Below, piece by piece: positions 22,509 to 34,069 of a DNA stretch of 64,000 nucleotides. The position numbers and the translations under genes are program-made. Origin of the DNA: Pinus tabuliformis. Taxonomy: Eukaryota > Streptophyta > Pinopsida > Pinales > Pinaceae. Numbering within the stretch: position 1 is the first letter of the stretch; each line of letters opens with the position of its first letter. The stretch lies in NCBI GenBank assembly GCA_031772625.1, contig CM062808.1, forward strand, positions 139,540,605-139,604,604. The letters are read 5' to 3'. Below the pieces are notes generated by a model, which did not search any database, was not told where the DNA came from, and saw only the letters and a program-made list of their open reading frames with translations.

Positions 22509-25500
22509 ATGGCGGAAGATGGTAAGTTTAGGGTCGAGAAATTTAATGGCCAAAACTTCTCACTCTGGAAGATGCAGATGGAAGACTATATGTATAAGAA
22601 AGATCTATACTTACCATTGGGCGGAAAAGCAAAGATGGCGATGAGTATGAAAGATGAAGAATGAAACCTTCTTGATAGAAAGGCACTCGGAGCAATATGG
22701 TTGTGTCTTGCAGCGTCGGTCACCTTCAACATTTCAAAGGAAACAACGACAGAGGGTTTGATTAAGGCATTGGAGAAACTATATGAAAAACCCTCGGCCT
22801 CAAACAAGGTATTTCTTATGAAACGATTATTTAATATGAAGATGTCGGAAGGTGGATCTGTTGCAGATAATTTAAATGATTTTAATACTATTACAAGTCA
22901 GTTATGTTTTGTAGGGGCAAACTTTGATGATGAAGTTAGAGCTATATTATTCTTGTGCTCATTGCCAGAAAGTCGCAATGGTTTAGTAATGGCCATTAGT
23001 AACTCTGTGTCTGGATCTAGTACTTTAAAGTTTGATGATGTTGTCGGTGCTATCCTTAGCGAGGAAATGCGACAAAAAAGATTTGGTGAGACATCAAGAA
23101 ATGCTTTGAGTGCAGGGTCTAGGGGAAGAAAAATGGAAAGAGGAAAGAGCTCAGGATATCGCAGTGAATCACGGAAACGCAGATCCAAGTCCAGATCGGG
23201 GATAGTGTGTTGGAAATGCGAAAAGAAAGGATACCTAAAGAAAGACTGTAGATCTTGGAAGGGAAAAGAAGGAGATTTAGAGCAAGAAAACAATCATGAA
23301 GCAAATGTGATAGGTGAGGTGTTACAAGATGCTTTGATTCTTTCTTTCGAAAATATTACTGATTCATGGGTGGTAGATTCAGGGGCCTCATTCCATGCCA
23401 CACCTGATAAGAAATACTTTCATGAATATGTTCAAGGAGATTTTGGACAAGTTCGTTTGGGTGATGATAAACCCTGTAAAATTGTTGGAATGGGTAAGGT
23501 TCTTGTAAAACAACAGAATGGAAACCAATGGCTACTAAAGGAGGTAAGTCAATGGCTACTAAAGGAGGTAAGTCATGTTCTAGATCTAAAGAAAAATCTG
23601 ATTTCAATAGGGCAGTTAGGCGGTGAAGGTTGTGTGACAACTTTCACAGATAAAGCTTGGAAGGTCACCAAAGGAGCCCTGGTAATAGAAAAGGTGAAAA
23701 GGTTGGTACATTGTATTTATGCAATGGTATTTCTAACTCTGTTAATGCTTTAACTTCCAAAGGACCAGATGCAGCATTATGGCATCATAGGCTCGGACAC
23801 ATGAGTGAAAAGGGGATGAAGATTCTTCACTCAAGGAATTTGTTGCCGGGTTTGAAGAATGTTGATTTGGACTTCTGTGAGAATTGCATTTATGGAAAAC
23901 AGAAGAGAGTCAAATTTCTCAGAGTTGGGAAAGAAAAGAAGAATGAAAAATTAGAGCTTGTGCATATAGATATATGGGGACCTGCTCAGTTATCATCTCT
24001 TAGTGGATCTCTTTATTATGTTACTTTTATTGATGATGCAACTAGAAAAACTTGGATTTATTGTATTAAGAATAAATTTGATGTATTTGATACTTTCAAG
24101 AAATGGAAAGCTTTGGTTGAGATTGAGACAGGAAAGAAATTGAAGTGTCTTAGATCAAACAATGGAGGTGAATATTGCAGAAAAGAGTTTGATAGGTACC
24201 ATTCAGAGCATGGGATTCGCAGAGAGAAGACAGTTCCAAGAACACCACAAGAAAATGGTGTGTCAGAAAGGATGAACAGAACAATCATGGAGCGTACAAG
24301 GTGCATGAGATTGCGTGCAAGATTTCCTTTACAGTTTTGGGCAGATGCTATAGATACTGTTGTTTATCTAATAAACAGAGGGCCTTCAAATTCCTTGGAT
24401 GGTGGTGTTCTGGAGGAAGCATGGACAGGTAAAAAGGTAAACTACTTTTTTTTAAAGCCTTTTGGTTGTGAGGCCTTTATCCATATTGATAAAGAAAATA
24501 GAACAAAGCTTGAGGCAAAGTCAAAGAAATGTACCTTTATTGGATATGGTGTTAATGATTTTGGTTATCGCTTATATGATTACGAAAATCACAAAATCAT
24601 TAGGAGCAGAGATGTAATATTCAATGAAGAGGTCTTGTATAAGAATCAATTGCAAGAAAGGAATCAGGAAAAAGAAAACAAGGAATACGTAGTTCTTGAT
24701 GAAATCACTGAAAAAGTAAAGGTGCCTGAAAATAATAATAATCAACAACCACAACAGCAACAGGCACCCCAAACACCTGAAAGTGGTGCTAGAAGATCTA
24801 CCAGGATAAGTAGACCCCCTGAACAATACTCTCCTTCATTATATTAATTATTGTTGACTGATTCTGGTGACCCCGAATGTTATGAAGAAGTAATGCAGGT
24901 TGAAAGCAGGAAGAAGTCTACGGTAGCCATGGAAGAAGAGATTGACTCCTTAATGCATAACCAAACTTGGGACTTAGTTGGGCTGCATGCAGGAAAAGCT
25001 ACATTGAAGAATAAATGGGTTTACAGGCTGAAGGAAGAAGATGGAGGAAAACAGAGGTACAAAGCTAGACTTGTGGTGAAGGGGTTTGCACAGAGGAAAG
25101 GTATTGGTTTTGATGAAATATTTTCTCCTGTTGTTAAAATGACTTCAATCAGAACTATTTTAATTCTAGTAGCAACTGAAGATTTGCATCTTGAGCAGTT
25201 AGATGTAAAGACAACCTTTCTCCATGGGGATTTGGAGGAAGAGATATATATGCAACAACCACAAGGATATGAGGTGAAAGGGAAGGAGAAACTAGTGTGC
25301 AGGTTGAAGAAGAGCTTATATGGCTTAAAACAGGCTCCAAGGCAGTGGTATCTAAAATTTGACAAGTTTATGTTTGAACAAGGTTATACTAGATGTCACT
25401 CTGATCATTTTGTTTATCTAAAAAAGCAAAATGATGGCAACTATATTATATTGGTATTGTATGTAGATGACATGCTTGTTGCAGGGTCTAACATGCAGGA

Positions 25501-26422
25501 AATAAATGTGCTCAAAAGAAAATTGGCAAATTCATTTGCAATGAAGGATTTAGGAGCTGCAAAACAAATCCTTGGTATGAGAATAACTAGAGACATGAAA
25601 AATTGTAAATTAACATTGTCTTATAATGAGTACATACAAAAGGTGTTGAAAAGATTTAACATGCACAATGCAAAACCAGTTAGTACACCTTTTTCTAGCC
25701 ATTTCAAACTTAGTAAGGAAAAGTGCCCAAAGACCCAAGAAGACATGGATTATATGTCTAAAGTTCCATATGCATCAGCAGTTGGAAGCTTAATGTATGC
25801 AATGGTCTGCACATGGCCTGATATTGCACATGCAGTGGGAGTTGTAAGTAGGTACATGAACAATCCACGAAAGGAACATTGCATGGCAGTGAAATGGATT
25901 CTCAGATATTTGAAAGGTACCACAAATCAAGCATTATGCTTTGGTGCTTCAAACATTTCCCTACAGGGATATGTTGATGTAGATGTGGCAGGTGACAGAG
26001 ATAACAAGAGGAGCACTACAGGATATGTATTTACTGTTGGTGGAACAGATGTTAGTTGGGTTTCAAAAATCCAAAGTGTGGTTACACTTTCAACAACAGA
26101 AGCAGAGTATGTTGCTGCTACAGAGGCTAGTAAAGAAATGATTTGGTTACAAAGATTTATGGGTGAATTGGGTAAGGAGCATGATATGGGCACGTTATAC
26201 AGTGATAGCTAAAGTTCCATTCATCTTGCAAAGAATTCAGCATTTCATTCAAGGACTAAACACATACAGCTCAAGTACCATTTCATACGATCAATGTTGG
26301 AAGATGGAGAGTTGAAGCTGGAAAAGATACACACTAGCCAAAATCCTGCAGATATGCTAACAAAAGTTGTAACCAGGGAGAAACTGAGAACATGCTCAGT
26401 TTCAATTGGTCTTCAAGGATAA
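22509..26422 (+). pseudogene. Copia gag-pol polyprotein, multiply disabled
   Basis: Start chosen at ATG 22509 (MAEDGKFRVEKFNGQNFSLW), after the primer site. Order: Gag; a zinc knuckle reading CWKCEKKGYLKKDC in which the usual His is Tyr; protease WVVDSGASFH (about 23372); integrase HHRLGH...CENC, HIDIWGP, then LRSNNGGEY where the catalytic Asp of RSDNGGEY is Asn, and PQENGVSERMNRT. RT follows with KARLVVKGFAQ and YVDDML (about 25464), then RNase H with STTEAEY. Lesions: TGA at 22662 (the family has Trp), a frameshift near 23695, TAA at 24845, and a stop at about 26211 where Gln is expected. The frame then runs to TAA 26420. An 8-residue tandem duplication (QWLLKEVS twice) lies at 23526-23573. 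Confidence 0.95.
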
Positions 26423-26518
26423 TGATGAAGATGAGAAACAGCTAAGTCCAAAGAGGAGTCTTTGTCCAGCAAATGAGGCAGCGGTGGAGTTGCTACAATC
26501 ATTCTCCAAGTGGGAGAT

Positions 26519-27108
26519 TGTTGTGTGTGGAGCATGATTGTTCAGAGGTCTTTGTTTCAGCCCCCCAGGAAGTTTGTACACCCCTCCACGTGGAGGTCCA
26601 GGGGGGTTGATCGCCCCCGGCTGGGGGATCTGGGGGCTAGCGGTCCCCCGGCGGGGGCTCGGGGGCAGCGCCCCTGAAGCTAAAAACAGATGTAAAATTG
26701 CCTTGTAAAAGTATAGTAATTTCTAGTCAATCTGGGCCGTTCATTAGGCAGTTGATCTGATGGTAGAACTTATGTTTAGTTTAGGTTTTTCTGCCCTAGA
26801 AGGCAACCCCTCTCTTTGTATGAGGGCATTGTATTTGAGGCTGTGTAATAGATGTGTATTCTGTGAGCGAGAAACAAAGAGGTGACACTGTGAGAGAAAA
26901 CAGAGGATATTACAACGGATCTGCTGAAGGTTGTGTCTCTTCATTTTGCTGGATAATAGAAAGGAAGGACTGGCTATTCAGGGTGGACGTAACCAAAACT
27001 GGGTGAACCACGTATATCTATGTCTCTCTTGTTTTATGCGTTTTCTGTGTTTATATTTCTGCAATATTTTATGTGTTCCATTGCTCCGTAATATATAATT
27101 TTCTAACA
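26519..27108 (+). repeat. Element K 3' LTR
   Basis: 590 bp, preceded by the polypurine tract AAGTGGGAGAT. It is shorter than the 5' copy mainly by indels in the G/C-rich core. Confidence 0.95.
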
Positions 27109-27450
27109 GGAGGTCGCAATCGGAGATCCTTAAGGCCTGCGATTAAGTCCTCCCTTTGGATGCTTGCGATGTGATAAAAAGCTGCAATGCGATTTCTTAA
27201 GGAACACAAATATTTTCCCTTAAGTCCCATTTAATAAGAAATTGCCTCATTTTCTAAGGATAATGGGCAATCTTCTTTTTGCAATAAATTCTTCACCCGA
27301 AGTTCGTTTTAGCCCATTCAAATTACATTAGATTCAGAATGAAGAGATCTATGCAATGAGACTATTTCCAAGAGAATCATTTCACTTTCATTTTCCTCTG
27401 TGAGGAGCATTTTTAGACTTAGAAGTCTATGTTAGATCCATTTTGGATCA

Positions 27451-29336
27451 TTTGTTCCCTTATATTTTTAATGATATGTCGAATTTGATTATATTTTGAC
27501 TCATTAGACTCCTTGGTGAGCACCAATATTGCAGCAATAATGCTGCAACTCCTAGGCTTCCTACTTTACTTTTATCAACCTGGTAGTTCATAACAAACTT
27601 GGAAGTGACGGTGCTATATGCACAAGTACTAGTTCTTACTGTAGGTTGTCACTTGGTCAGCTGGCGCAAGATCACTAGGAGCTCAAACCAACTTCTATGG
27701 ATTCAAAAGAAGCTCTATATGTGATGAAATAAAGGAAAGATTTCTCTACAGAGGCTACTGTACTTGCAAAAAGGAAAAGAAGATTGAAATGTAAAGTAAA
27801 CCAAGGAAATCCTACTTAACTCGCTAATCCTACTTTTGCTGAAAGAGAGATGAAAAACCATGAAATGAATGCCATTACTTAACCTAGGAAGTGAACAATA
27901 TATATTCAAGCTATTTCTATGAGGAAACGAGAAACAAACATCTTTTTGGATTTTTATATAGTTTTATGTGGAATTCTTATGCATGTAATTTATTTGTCTG
28001 TGGATGTGGCAGTGATTAGGTGGCGATGGAGGGTGATTTTTGGATTTGTAGAGGTGTAGGATGGTGTGGATGGCTCCTACGAGTCCTCGGGAGGCCTTAT
28101 GGAGGCTTTTCCTGCAATCGAATTTCAAACAGGAACCTATAGGAAATTCTACAGGAGGTTGTAGGGGATATATAGGAGGCTCTACAGGAGGATGCCGAGA
28201 GTTGTTTTAGAGGTTTTGAAGGTGGGAAAATGGGTGGAAAGGGTAGTTGATGGCTAGGAGGATATGTTAATGTGTCTAGGGTTCATTAAGGAGGATTAGG
28301 GAAGAGAAAGATGGTTGGACTTGTTCAAGAAAGGAGAGGAAAGTTTATGAGGAAAGTGCAGAAAATTAAGGCAGATTTGTGATGGACTTTGGGTGACTTG
28401 TGGAACATAGGTCAAAGAAGAATGGTGATGGCTGATTGGCTGACTTATTGTGAGAAGGGATTTGCTGCAAGAGAATTGAAACTCAAACAATGAGATTTAA
28501 GCAAGCAAGGAAACTAGCTATATCAAAAACAGAACTTTGCATCAAGTTAATCTAAACTCTGATCTAGGAAAGTAAATGCTAGAAAATTCTACAATGAGAA
28601 AGCATGGAAGGAAACTTATTGCAACACGAAAATGAGCATGGTAAAAGAAATCTAAAGCAAAGAATCAACCTTCTAACAACTGCAACACTAGAGATCCTAT
28701 GGAAAAAGGCAAATCTGTGTTTTTTATGGCAGCAAGAGGGTCTTTGCCTTAGTTCATGGTCCCAAAGGGAGGAAAGGAGGCCAAATCTCTGTTGATGGCC
28801 TTTTTGTATCTTCTTTAGATATCAATATTTAACCTACTACAGAAAACTTGAACGAAAACAACCTTCTAAATCACCAAAAACAACATATTCTTAACCAAGA
28901 AAGAAATTTATCTAACAGTACTAACTCATACCCTCCTATAAATCCTCTCCCTTGTCTTCTTCGAATATTTGCTACCAAATGTCCATTAAATCTTTGACTT
29001 TATCTCCAAAATTGACCAAAAATCTGCATTAAACACACATTAGACTTCCATGGAATAATGACCAGCCCAACTCACTCTATTACCATAAATATAATAAAAA
29101 AACATGTAATAAGCTAAGAGAATGGTTGATTAAGCTAAGTTAGGAGGAAAAATGAGCCCATATAATTACCCATTTATGGGGCTCATCACTCCTATATATA
29201 GAAAGGAGGTTTTTTCGTTTGTATCGTCCAAGAATTGTTCATTTATGTAACGTAAAGGAGGTTGCCCCCTCGAAGAGGCTGATTTTAAAGGAATTGATCT
29301 ATATTTTCTTCTATTTTGTGAGCTAGTTGCATAACA
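27451..29336 (+). repeat. Probable remainder of the chromovirus 3' LTR
   Basis: After the second target duplication of L, the sequence should continue the LTR begun at 15039. Consistent features are a TATATATA box at about 29193, followed by GAAAGGAGG and a CATAACA end at 29336 that mirrors TGTTA. This gives an LTR of about 2.0 kb. A GGAGGC/ACAGGAGG-rich patch lies at about 28090-28200. With no 5' LTR to compare, the right boundary is a guess. No gene is seen in it. Confidence 0.4.
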
Positions 29337-29359
29337 TTATTCAACTTGTTGATCTCCCA

Positions 29360-29639
29360 CTATTTTAACTATCAATCGTAACTTAATTTTTGTAATGGTT
29401 CAACTTGTTAATCTTTAAAATCATAATTATAACCCATTAATATATTGTAGCTACATTTGCAGTTTCATTTGGTGAAGGTGTTTTCGCCAACCTTCAATGA
29501 CTACTCATTGTCTCTTGTAATTACCTAGCATTTATCGAGGAAAGGTCATACATGTTTGACCTCGTAGACAAATAAAGAATGGTTTGAGTATCCTGTTCAG
29601 TTCTATGACACCCCTGCAATTATTCACAGAGATGTCAAG
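29360..29639 (+). repeat. Dispersed repeat copy 1, ending in a receptor-kinase catalytic-loop scrap
   Basis: Similar over about 270 bp to 50925-51214 (shared words: CAACTTGTT, ATAATTATAACCCAT, CGAAGGTGTTT-like, AACAAATAAAGAATGGTT). It ends in codons reading [10 protein letters not shown], the kinase catalytic loop. The upstream part looks like intron sequence. Similarity between the two copies stops exactly after GATGTCAAG. Confidence 0.65.
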
Positions 29640-29872
29640 GAATTGGTTGAAGCTACCAGTGCCTTGGATGCAGAGTCTAAAAGATTAGTCCAAAAATATC
29701 TTGATATAATTATGATAAATAGAATAGTAGTTATTGTTGCACATCGTCTGAGTCTGTGGTTGGACACAACTTCCTTGAAGTTTCCTACGGTAGTGGCAAT
29801 GCAACTGGACCTGGTTTGTGTGTTGAATGTAGAACAATTTTCTGTAACAATATCCAGTAATATCTTAGAATA
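29640..29872 (+). pseudogene. ABC transporter B-family (MDR/P-glycoprotein-like) nucleotide-binding-domain fragment
   Basis: The frame reads [21 protein letters not shown]...[12 protein letters not shown]. This is the end of Walker B, the D-loop (SALDAES) and the H-loop His (AHRLS) of an ABCB-type domain. The Walker B Asp before EATSALD is Val (GTT for GAT). Nothing else of the transporter is present: the N-terminal side is a kinase scrap, and the C-terminal side loses similarity after AHRLS and stops at 29872. This is a captured or relic exon. Confidence 0.75.
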
Positions 29873-30592
29873 AATTATACTTTCTTGTACTAGTATTATT
29901 TCTTTTACTACTCTATAATAATAATAATATGTTAGATAACAATAATGCATATTGTACTCTAAGATCATTTCTAATAATCTTTGCTTAGCAATAGGAATGG
30001 AATATGATTTGTCTAGGTGTTTGGCTATTAGGTGGTTCAATGAAGGCTTCGTTTGTATAATCTACTTCTCTTTTATGAATACAACCCATTGTTTTCCAAT
30101 CCCTTCACTTCTATGAATACAACCCACTCTTCTATTCTTCAGATCATCTCTGGTGTTCACCTTCCATCATCATTTCGATAATTTTAGATTTTATTTCTTC
30201 GCAAACAATATTAACAGGAATGGGAAATAATTTAATTCAGTTAAAAAATGTATATATTTTAATATTTTGTAATATATTTTAATGTATATATTGCAGCCAT
30301 TGGATGTAGTTTAATTTAGCAATGCATATACAACAGTTGGATGGAATTTGAATTGTCCAAACTATCAATATTATAAAACATTTAGTCTTAAAACATCTTA
30401 AACCTCTGAGAACAAATAATGGAGTTGGGTAATCCAGTTGGATAAATTTTTATATTTGAGACATGTACTAAAGACTTTAGAGTTCAGTGCAATCTCTGTA
30501 TGAAGCTCTATGATACTGAAGGTTGCAGATCTCAGTGCAATCCCTCCCTTGAAGATTTTTAAATATCTATCATTCATACAATTTTTTGGTTC

Positions 30593-30642
<50 letters not shown>

Positions 30643-30643
30643 T
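30593..30643. repeat. Compound (CT)n(AT)n microsatellite
   Basis: About 15 CT units run directly into about 10 AT units. Confidence 0.95.
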
Positions 30644-30904
30644 TGAAAATCTATTTTAATTTCTGTTTGTAAATATTGGTATAAAGCATTTGTGTATTCT
30701 TTGAGGATTACACGTCAAATATTTTGTAAAAGATTTAACTAGTTTAGGTAGCATTTGTTTAATGTGCCATACATAATTTTTTATGTGATTTTATTATTTT
30801 CAAAGATCTTATTCTTTTCAAATTTTGGTGTTTTTCGTGGCAGTGTACTTATATGTTGGAAGGAAGTTAAAAGTTATATATTTTCTCTTTATTTTAAAAG
30901 ACAT

Positions 30905-31039
30905 TACAACCCATTTTAATTTAGGATCTACCCAAGGCCATGAGGGATTAAACCTCATGAGGTAAAAATCTCTTTTAGATTTAAAAGAGATTTGATCTCT
31001 CTAAATGCTTGGTAAATCAAGAGTTAAGATAGATCTAGG
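30905..31039. mobile_element. MITE-like palindromic element, copy 1
   Basis: About 135 bp. The left arm (CCATTTTAATTTAGGATCTA...) and the right arm (...GAGTTAAGATAGATCTAGG) are imperfect inverted repeats. The centre also folds (AATCTCTTTTAG...AAAAGAGATTTGATC). It is related to the element at 58925-59050. No target duplication could be fixed. Confidence 0.55.
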
Positions 31040-31732
31040 TTTGTTAGTAATAAAACAAGTTTACATGTTTCCTTCATTAAAATATAAAGCAAGTGTACTC
31101 TAGTTATAGAAATATGGAAGATACTTTTAGAACGTAACATGCACGTAATTATTAATTTAATTTACCTTATTTGTTGTCTTGTAGAGATAATATTTTGAAT
31201 ACATAAATTATTATAATATGTTCTTAAAAATATGATGCATTTTAAGAAACTTTTGCATAGAGTATGGAAGTCTCTTTCGATAATTTCTTTTTTTTTTAAT
31301 CATGGATATATATAATAATTTTAATAAACTTCCCCTTTTTTTATATAGATCACTATTAATTAATTAATTAATTAACATATGAAATATTAAAAAAAAAAAT
31401 ATATGAGAACTTTCATTTACATTAAAAGAAATGACATTGATTCATTAGATATTGTCTCAACTAAATTTATTGCAAATATCAAGATCTTAGTGTAAGTATG
31501 AACATCTCATTGTGTTACAAGATTTCTCCTTAGTAAAATAAATTCAATTATATATATTGCAAAGATGGGACCTTAGTCATAGTAGGAGAGATCTTATTAT
31601 GTTACAAAGATTTTTCTTTTTATTTTCAAAGATTTTATTCTTTTCAAATTTTAACATTTTTAGTCATAGTGTAATTACATGTTGGAAGGAAGTTAAAAGT
31701 TATATATTTTCTCTTTATTTTTAAAGGAGCCT

Positions 31733-31866
31733 ACAATCCATCTTAATTCAGGATCTACCCAAGGTCATGAGGGATTAAACCTTGTGAGGTAAAATTCTCT
31801 TTTAGAGTGAAAATAGATTTGATCTTTCTAAGTGCTTGCTAAATCTAGGGTTAAGATAGATCTAGG
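31733..31866. mobile_element. MITE-like palindromic element, copy 2
   Basis: Inside copy 2 of the tandem duplication, so probably copied with it. Left arm: ATCCATCTTAATTCAGGATC. Right arm: GGGTTAAGATAGATCTAGG. The centre is diverged. Confidence 0.5.
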
Positions 31867-33020
31867 TTTGTTAGTAATAAAGCAAGCTTACATGCTTCCT
31901 TCATTAAAATATAAAGCAAGTGTACTCCACTTATAGAAATATGGAAGATAATTTTAGAAAGCAATATGCACGTAATTATTAATTTAGTTTACCTTATTTG
32001 TTTCCCTGTAGATAAAATCTTTTGAATACATAAATTATTGTAGTATGTTCTTCAAAATATGATGCATTTTAATAAACTTTTGCATAGATCATGGAAGTCT
32101 CTTACTTTCAATAATAATAAAATTTCAATCATGTAAATCTCTATTAATTTTAACAAACTTCCTTTTTTTATAGATCACTATTAATTAATTAATATATGAA
32201 ATGACATTAAAAGAAATGACATCGATTCATTAGATATTGTCTCAACTAAATTTATTTCAAGTATCAAGATCTTAGTCTAAGTATGAACATCTCATTGTAT
32301 TACAAGATTTCTCCTTAGTAAAATAAATTCAATTTTGGGTTTTTATTTTAGCGATTAATAATAAGTAAATGATAGAAAATGTTTACTGTTATTATTATTA
32401 TTTACTCTTAAATATCACACTTCCATAAATCTTTCTCTTTAGATTTATAGAGTTCCATATTTTTGATATTGGGATCATAGAAGTTGGAAAAGTTTAATTT
32501 GAGTGTTTTTTCTAGGTAAGCGTGCAACTTTGCAATATGGTTTAACACACACACACACACACACACATATATATGAGACCAACATAAGTTATAACATTAA
32601 AAATATATTCACTTGGTAGAAGTTCTAGATCAATTTGGGCAATGACTTCCAATGCTTGGGATTCCATATAAACCAATTACCTCAAAAAAAATAACTTTCT
32701 TAAGTTGCATTCACAAATCCCTAAGAGCATATTTATGTCATAAGTTATTGCCCTTACATCGTAAGGCATTTACCTTTGAGAATAACTGCCCCAACTACCA
32801 CACTGCATCCCTCTACACCATCAGATTCATTGTTATGCGATTGAGAGTGTTGAAGAGGTAAATCCCCTCTATGGATAGAGGCGATCCCTACTAGCCCAGA
32901 CTGGGTCTAGCAACAATTGTCAAACGCTATAGCGCAAGTCCCTAGTTGTAAATAAACAGACCAGCGATGAAAGCCTACCTGGATTCCAATGCTATTGTTC
33001 GTAGAAGAGGTGGTGCTCTC

Positions 33021-34069
33021 TGTTGTGGGGAAAAATGCCTATGCAGGACGATCCTATCCACCTAAGGTGTGACAGTGCCTTAGCAACAAACAGAGACAAC
33101 TATTCTAGTGTTCTTCCTTTATGAATTAAGAATGAAGAGAGAGATGGATGGACTAACCAGTGTCTTCCGTTTGTCCCTCGATCCAGCTTCTCTTCTCTTG
33201 GAGAGTTCCCAGCTACCTGCCTTCTCGCTCGCCCAGCTTCAAGAGGTTTTTGCAAGATCACAAGAAGAGAACACTACACAAGACATGGATTCATATTCAT
33301 AACTAGTTTAGGATTAGAAATAAACTAAACATACTAATGCAATCATACATAAAAAATACATCAGTATATAGGAGAAACCAAGATAGCTTTATTGATGAAT
33401 AACAAGGTTCAGGAAGAGATACAACCCAAAGGGTTCCAATCCAGCATCTCCTTCCCAGCAAATGGAATTCCTATCTTCACCCCCTTCAAAGCATTAAGCA
33501 CCCAATGATTTAAATCTCAAACCAACAGCAATTCTTTGCAATAACAAAATTCCAGCCCCTAGATCTCATGGAGGAGAGATCCATATATAGATGTTTGGAG
33601 AGAGGATGAGTCAGCTTGAGATCTGACTAGTGTCCTCTCCCTCTGTCAGTTCTTGATTCCACTTGGAGGTTCTTGCTTCCACTTGGAGATTTGGAACCTC
33701 TTACTCATCACCAGTCGAATTCCCTGAGGCAAGTGTCATTTTGGAAGCTTCCTGGGTTTTGACACCTTGTGGAATGAACTTGCCACATGTCCACTCTCGC
33801 TCAGCGCAGGTAGCCAGTGTTGCCTTTGACATTTAGCGCAGGTAGCCAGTGTTGGCTTTGACATTCAGCGCAAACAGCTAGTGGAGCCACTGAATTGATC
33901 CTGAATTGACTTGTTTTTGAGCAGTTTCTGGTGGAGAACTTCTGTGAATTGCTGTGGTTTGTTAGCCTTGTTCCTCTAGGGGTAGGAACAACATGTTTAG
34001 GGACTTTGGATCCCTTAGATTATGGACATTTCATGCACAATGCTGTAAGGAACAAAAATGTCTATAACA
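33021..34069 (-). repeat. Element X 3' LTR
   Basis: 1,049 bp. It contains a short direct repeat, CGCAGGTAGCCAGTGTTG followed by (C/G)CTTTGACATT, at about 33804 and 33836. Confidence 0.95.

Larger units (their letters stand above)
21816..27108 (+). mobile_element. Element K: complete Ty1/copia retrotransposon, coding capacity lost
   Basis: LTRs at 21816-22433 (618 bp) and 26519-27108 (590 bp) both begin TGTTGTGTGTGG and end CTAACA. The target duplication is GGAGG on both sides (21811-21815, 27109-27113). A primer site TGGTATCAGAGC (22436-22447) and a polypurine tract AAGTGGGAGAT (26508-26518) flank a gag-pol frame with the copia order protease, integrase, RT, RNase H. Motif style is nearest to Tnt1/Tork-type elements in my memory; treat the lineage as tentative. 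Confidence 0.97.
15172..27450 (-). mobile_element. Element L: gag-only LARD-like LTR retrotransposon with a copia insert
   Basis: LTRs begin TGATCTGAAATGG and end CCATTTTGGATCA, a near-perfect 13-bp inverted terminus. Left LTR: 15172-17277. Right LTR: 19912-27450, counting the 5.3-kb copia element K inside it. The flanks GTTGT (15167-15171) and TTTGT (27451-27455) are a target duplication with one mismatch. Internal DNA (17278-19911) has a minus-strand initiator-Met-type primer site and a minus-strand Gag-like ORF only. A purine patch (GTGGGAAGG on the minus strand, about 17279-17290) is a plausible polypurine tract. The LTRs differ noticeably, so L is older than G, X or Y. Confidence 0.9.
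19912..27450 (-). repeat. Element L 5' LTR (right copy), split by copia element K
   Basis: Segments 19912-21815 and 27114-27450 together align with the left LTR. The break lies at the GGAGG target duplication of element K. Relative to the left copy it carries an extra segment (about 21550-21690) in place of the 30-bp duplication, and many substitutions. Confidence 0.9.
5401..29336 (+). mobile_element. Ty3/gypsy chromovirus, 5'-truncated, opened by nested insertions
   Basis: Gag zinc knuckle, protease, RT, RNase H, integrase and chromodomain occur in the order and orientation of a chromovirus, in blocks 5488-7029 and 12961-15008. The first gap is exactly element G, with the GAATG target duplication at 7025-7029 and 12961-12965. 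A polypurine tract (GAAAGAGAGGGG, 15025-15036) precedes a 3' LTR start (TGTTAGGTCC) at 15039. That LTR is split at 15171 by element L and resumes after 27450. The right end at 29336 (CATAACA) is proposed because it mirrors TGTTA at the start and follows a TATATATA core promoter at about 29193. That boundary is tentative. Stops and frameshifts are abundant, so this is the oldest element here. Confidence 0.75.
30790..32334. repeat. Tandem duplication of about 0.75 kb in A/T-rich DNA
   Basis: Copy 1 is about 30790-31556 and copy 2 about 31618-32334. They share long blocks such as TGTTGGAAGGAAGTTAAAAG, GATAGATCTAGGTTTGTTAG and CAAGATTTCTCCTTAGTAAA. Copy 2 lacks an A-rich segment near 31380-31415. 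Each copy contains one MITE-like palindromic element. No coding potential is seen. Confidence 0.85.
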
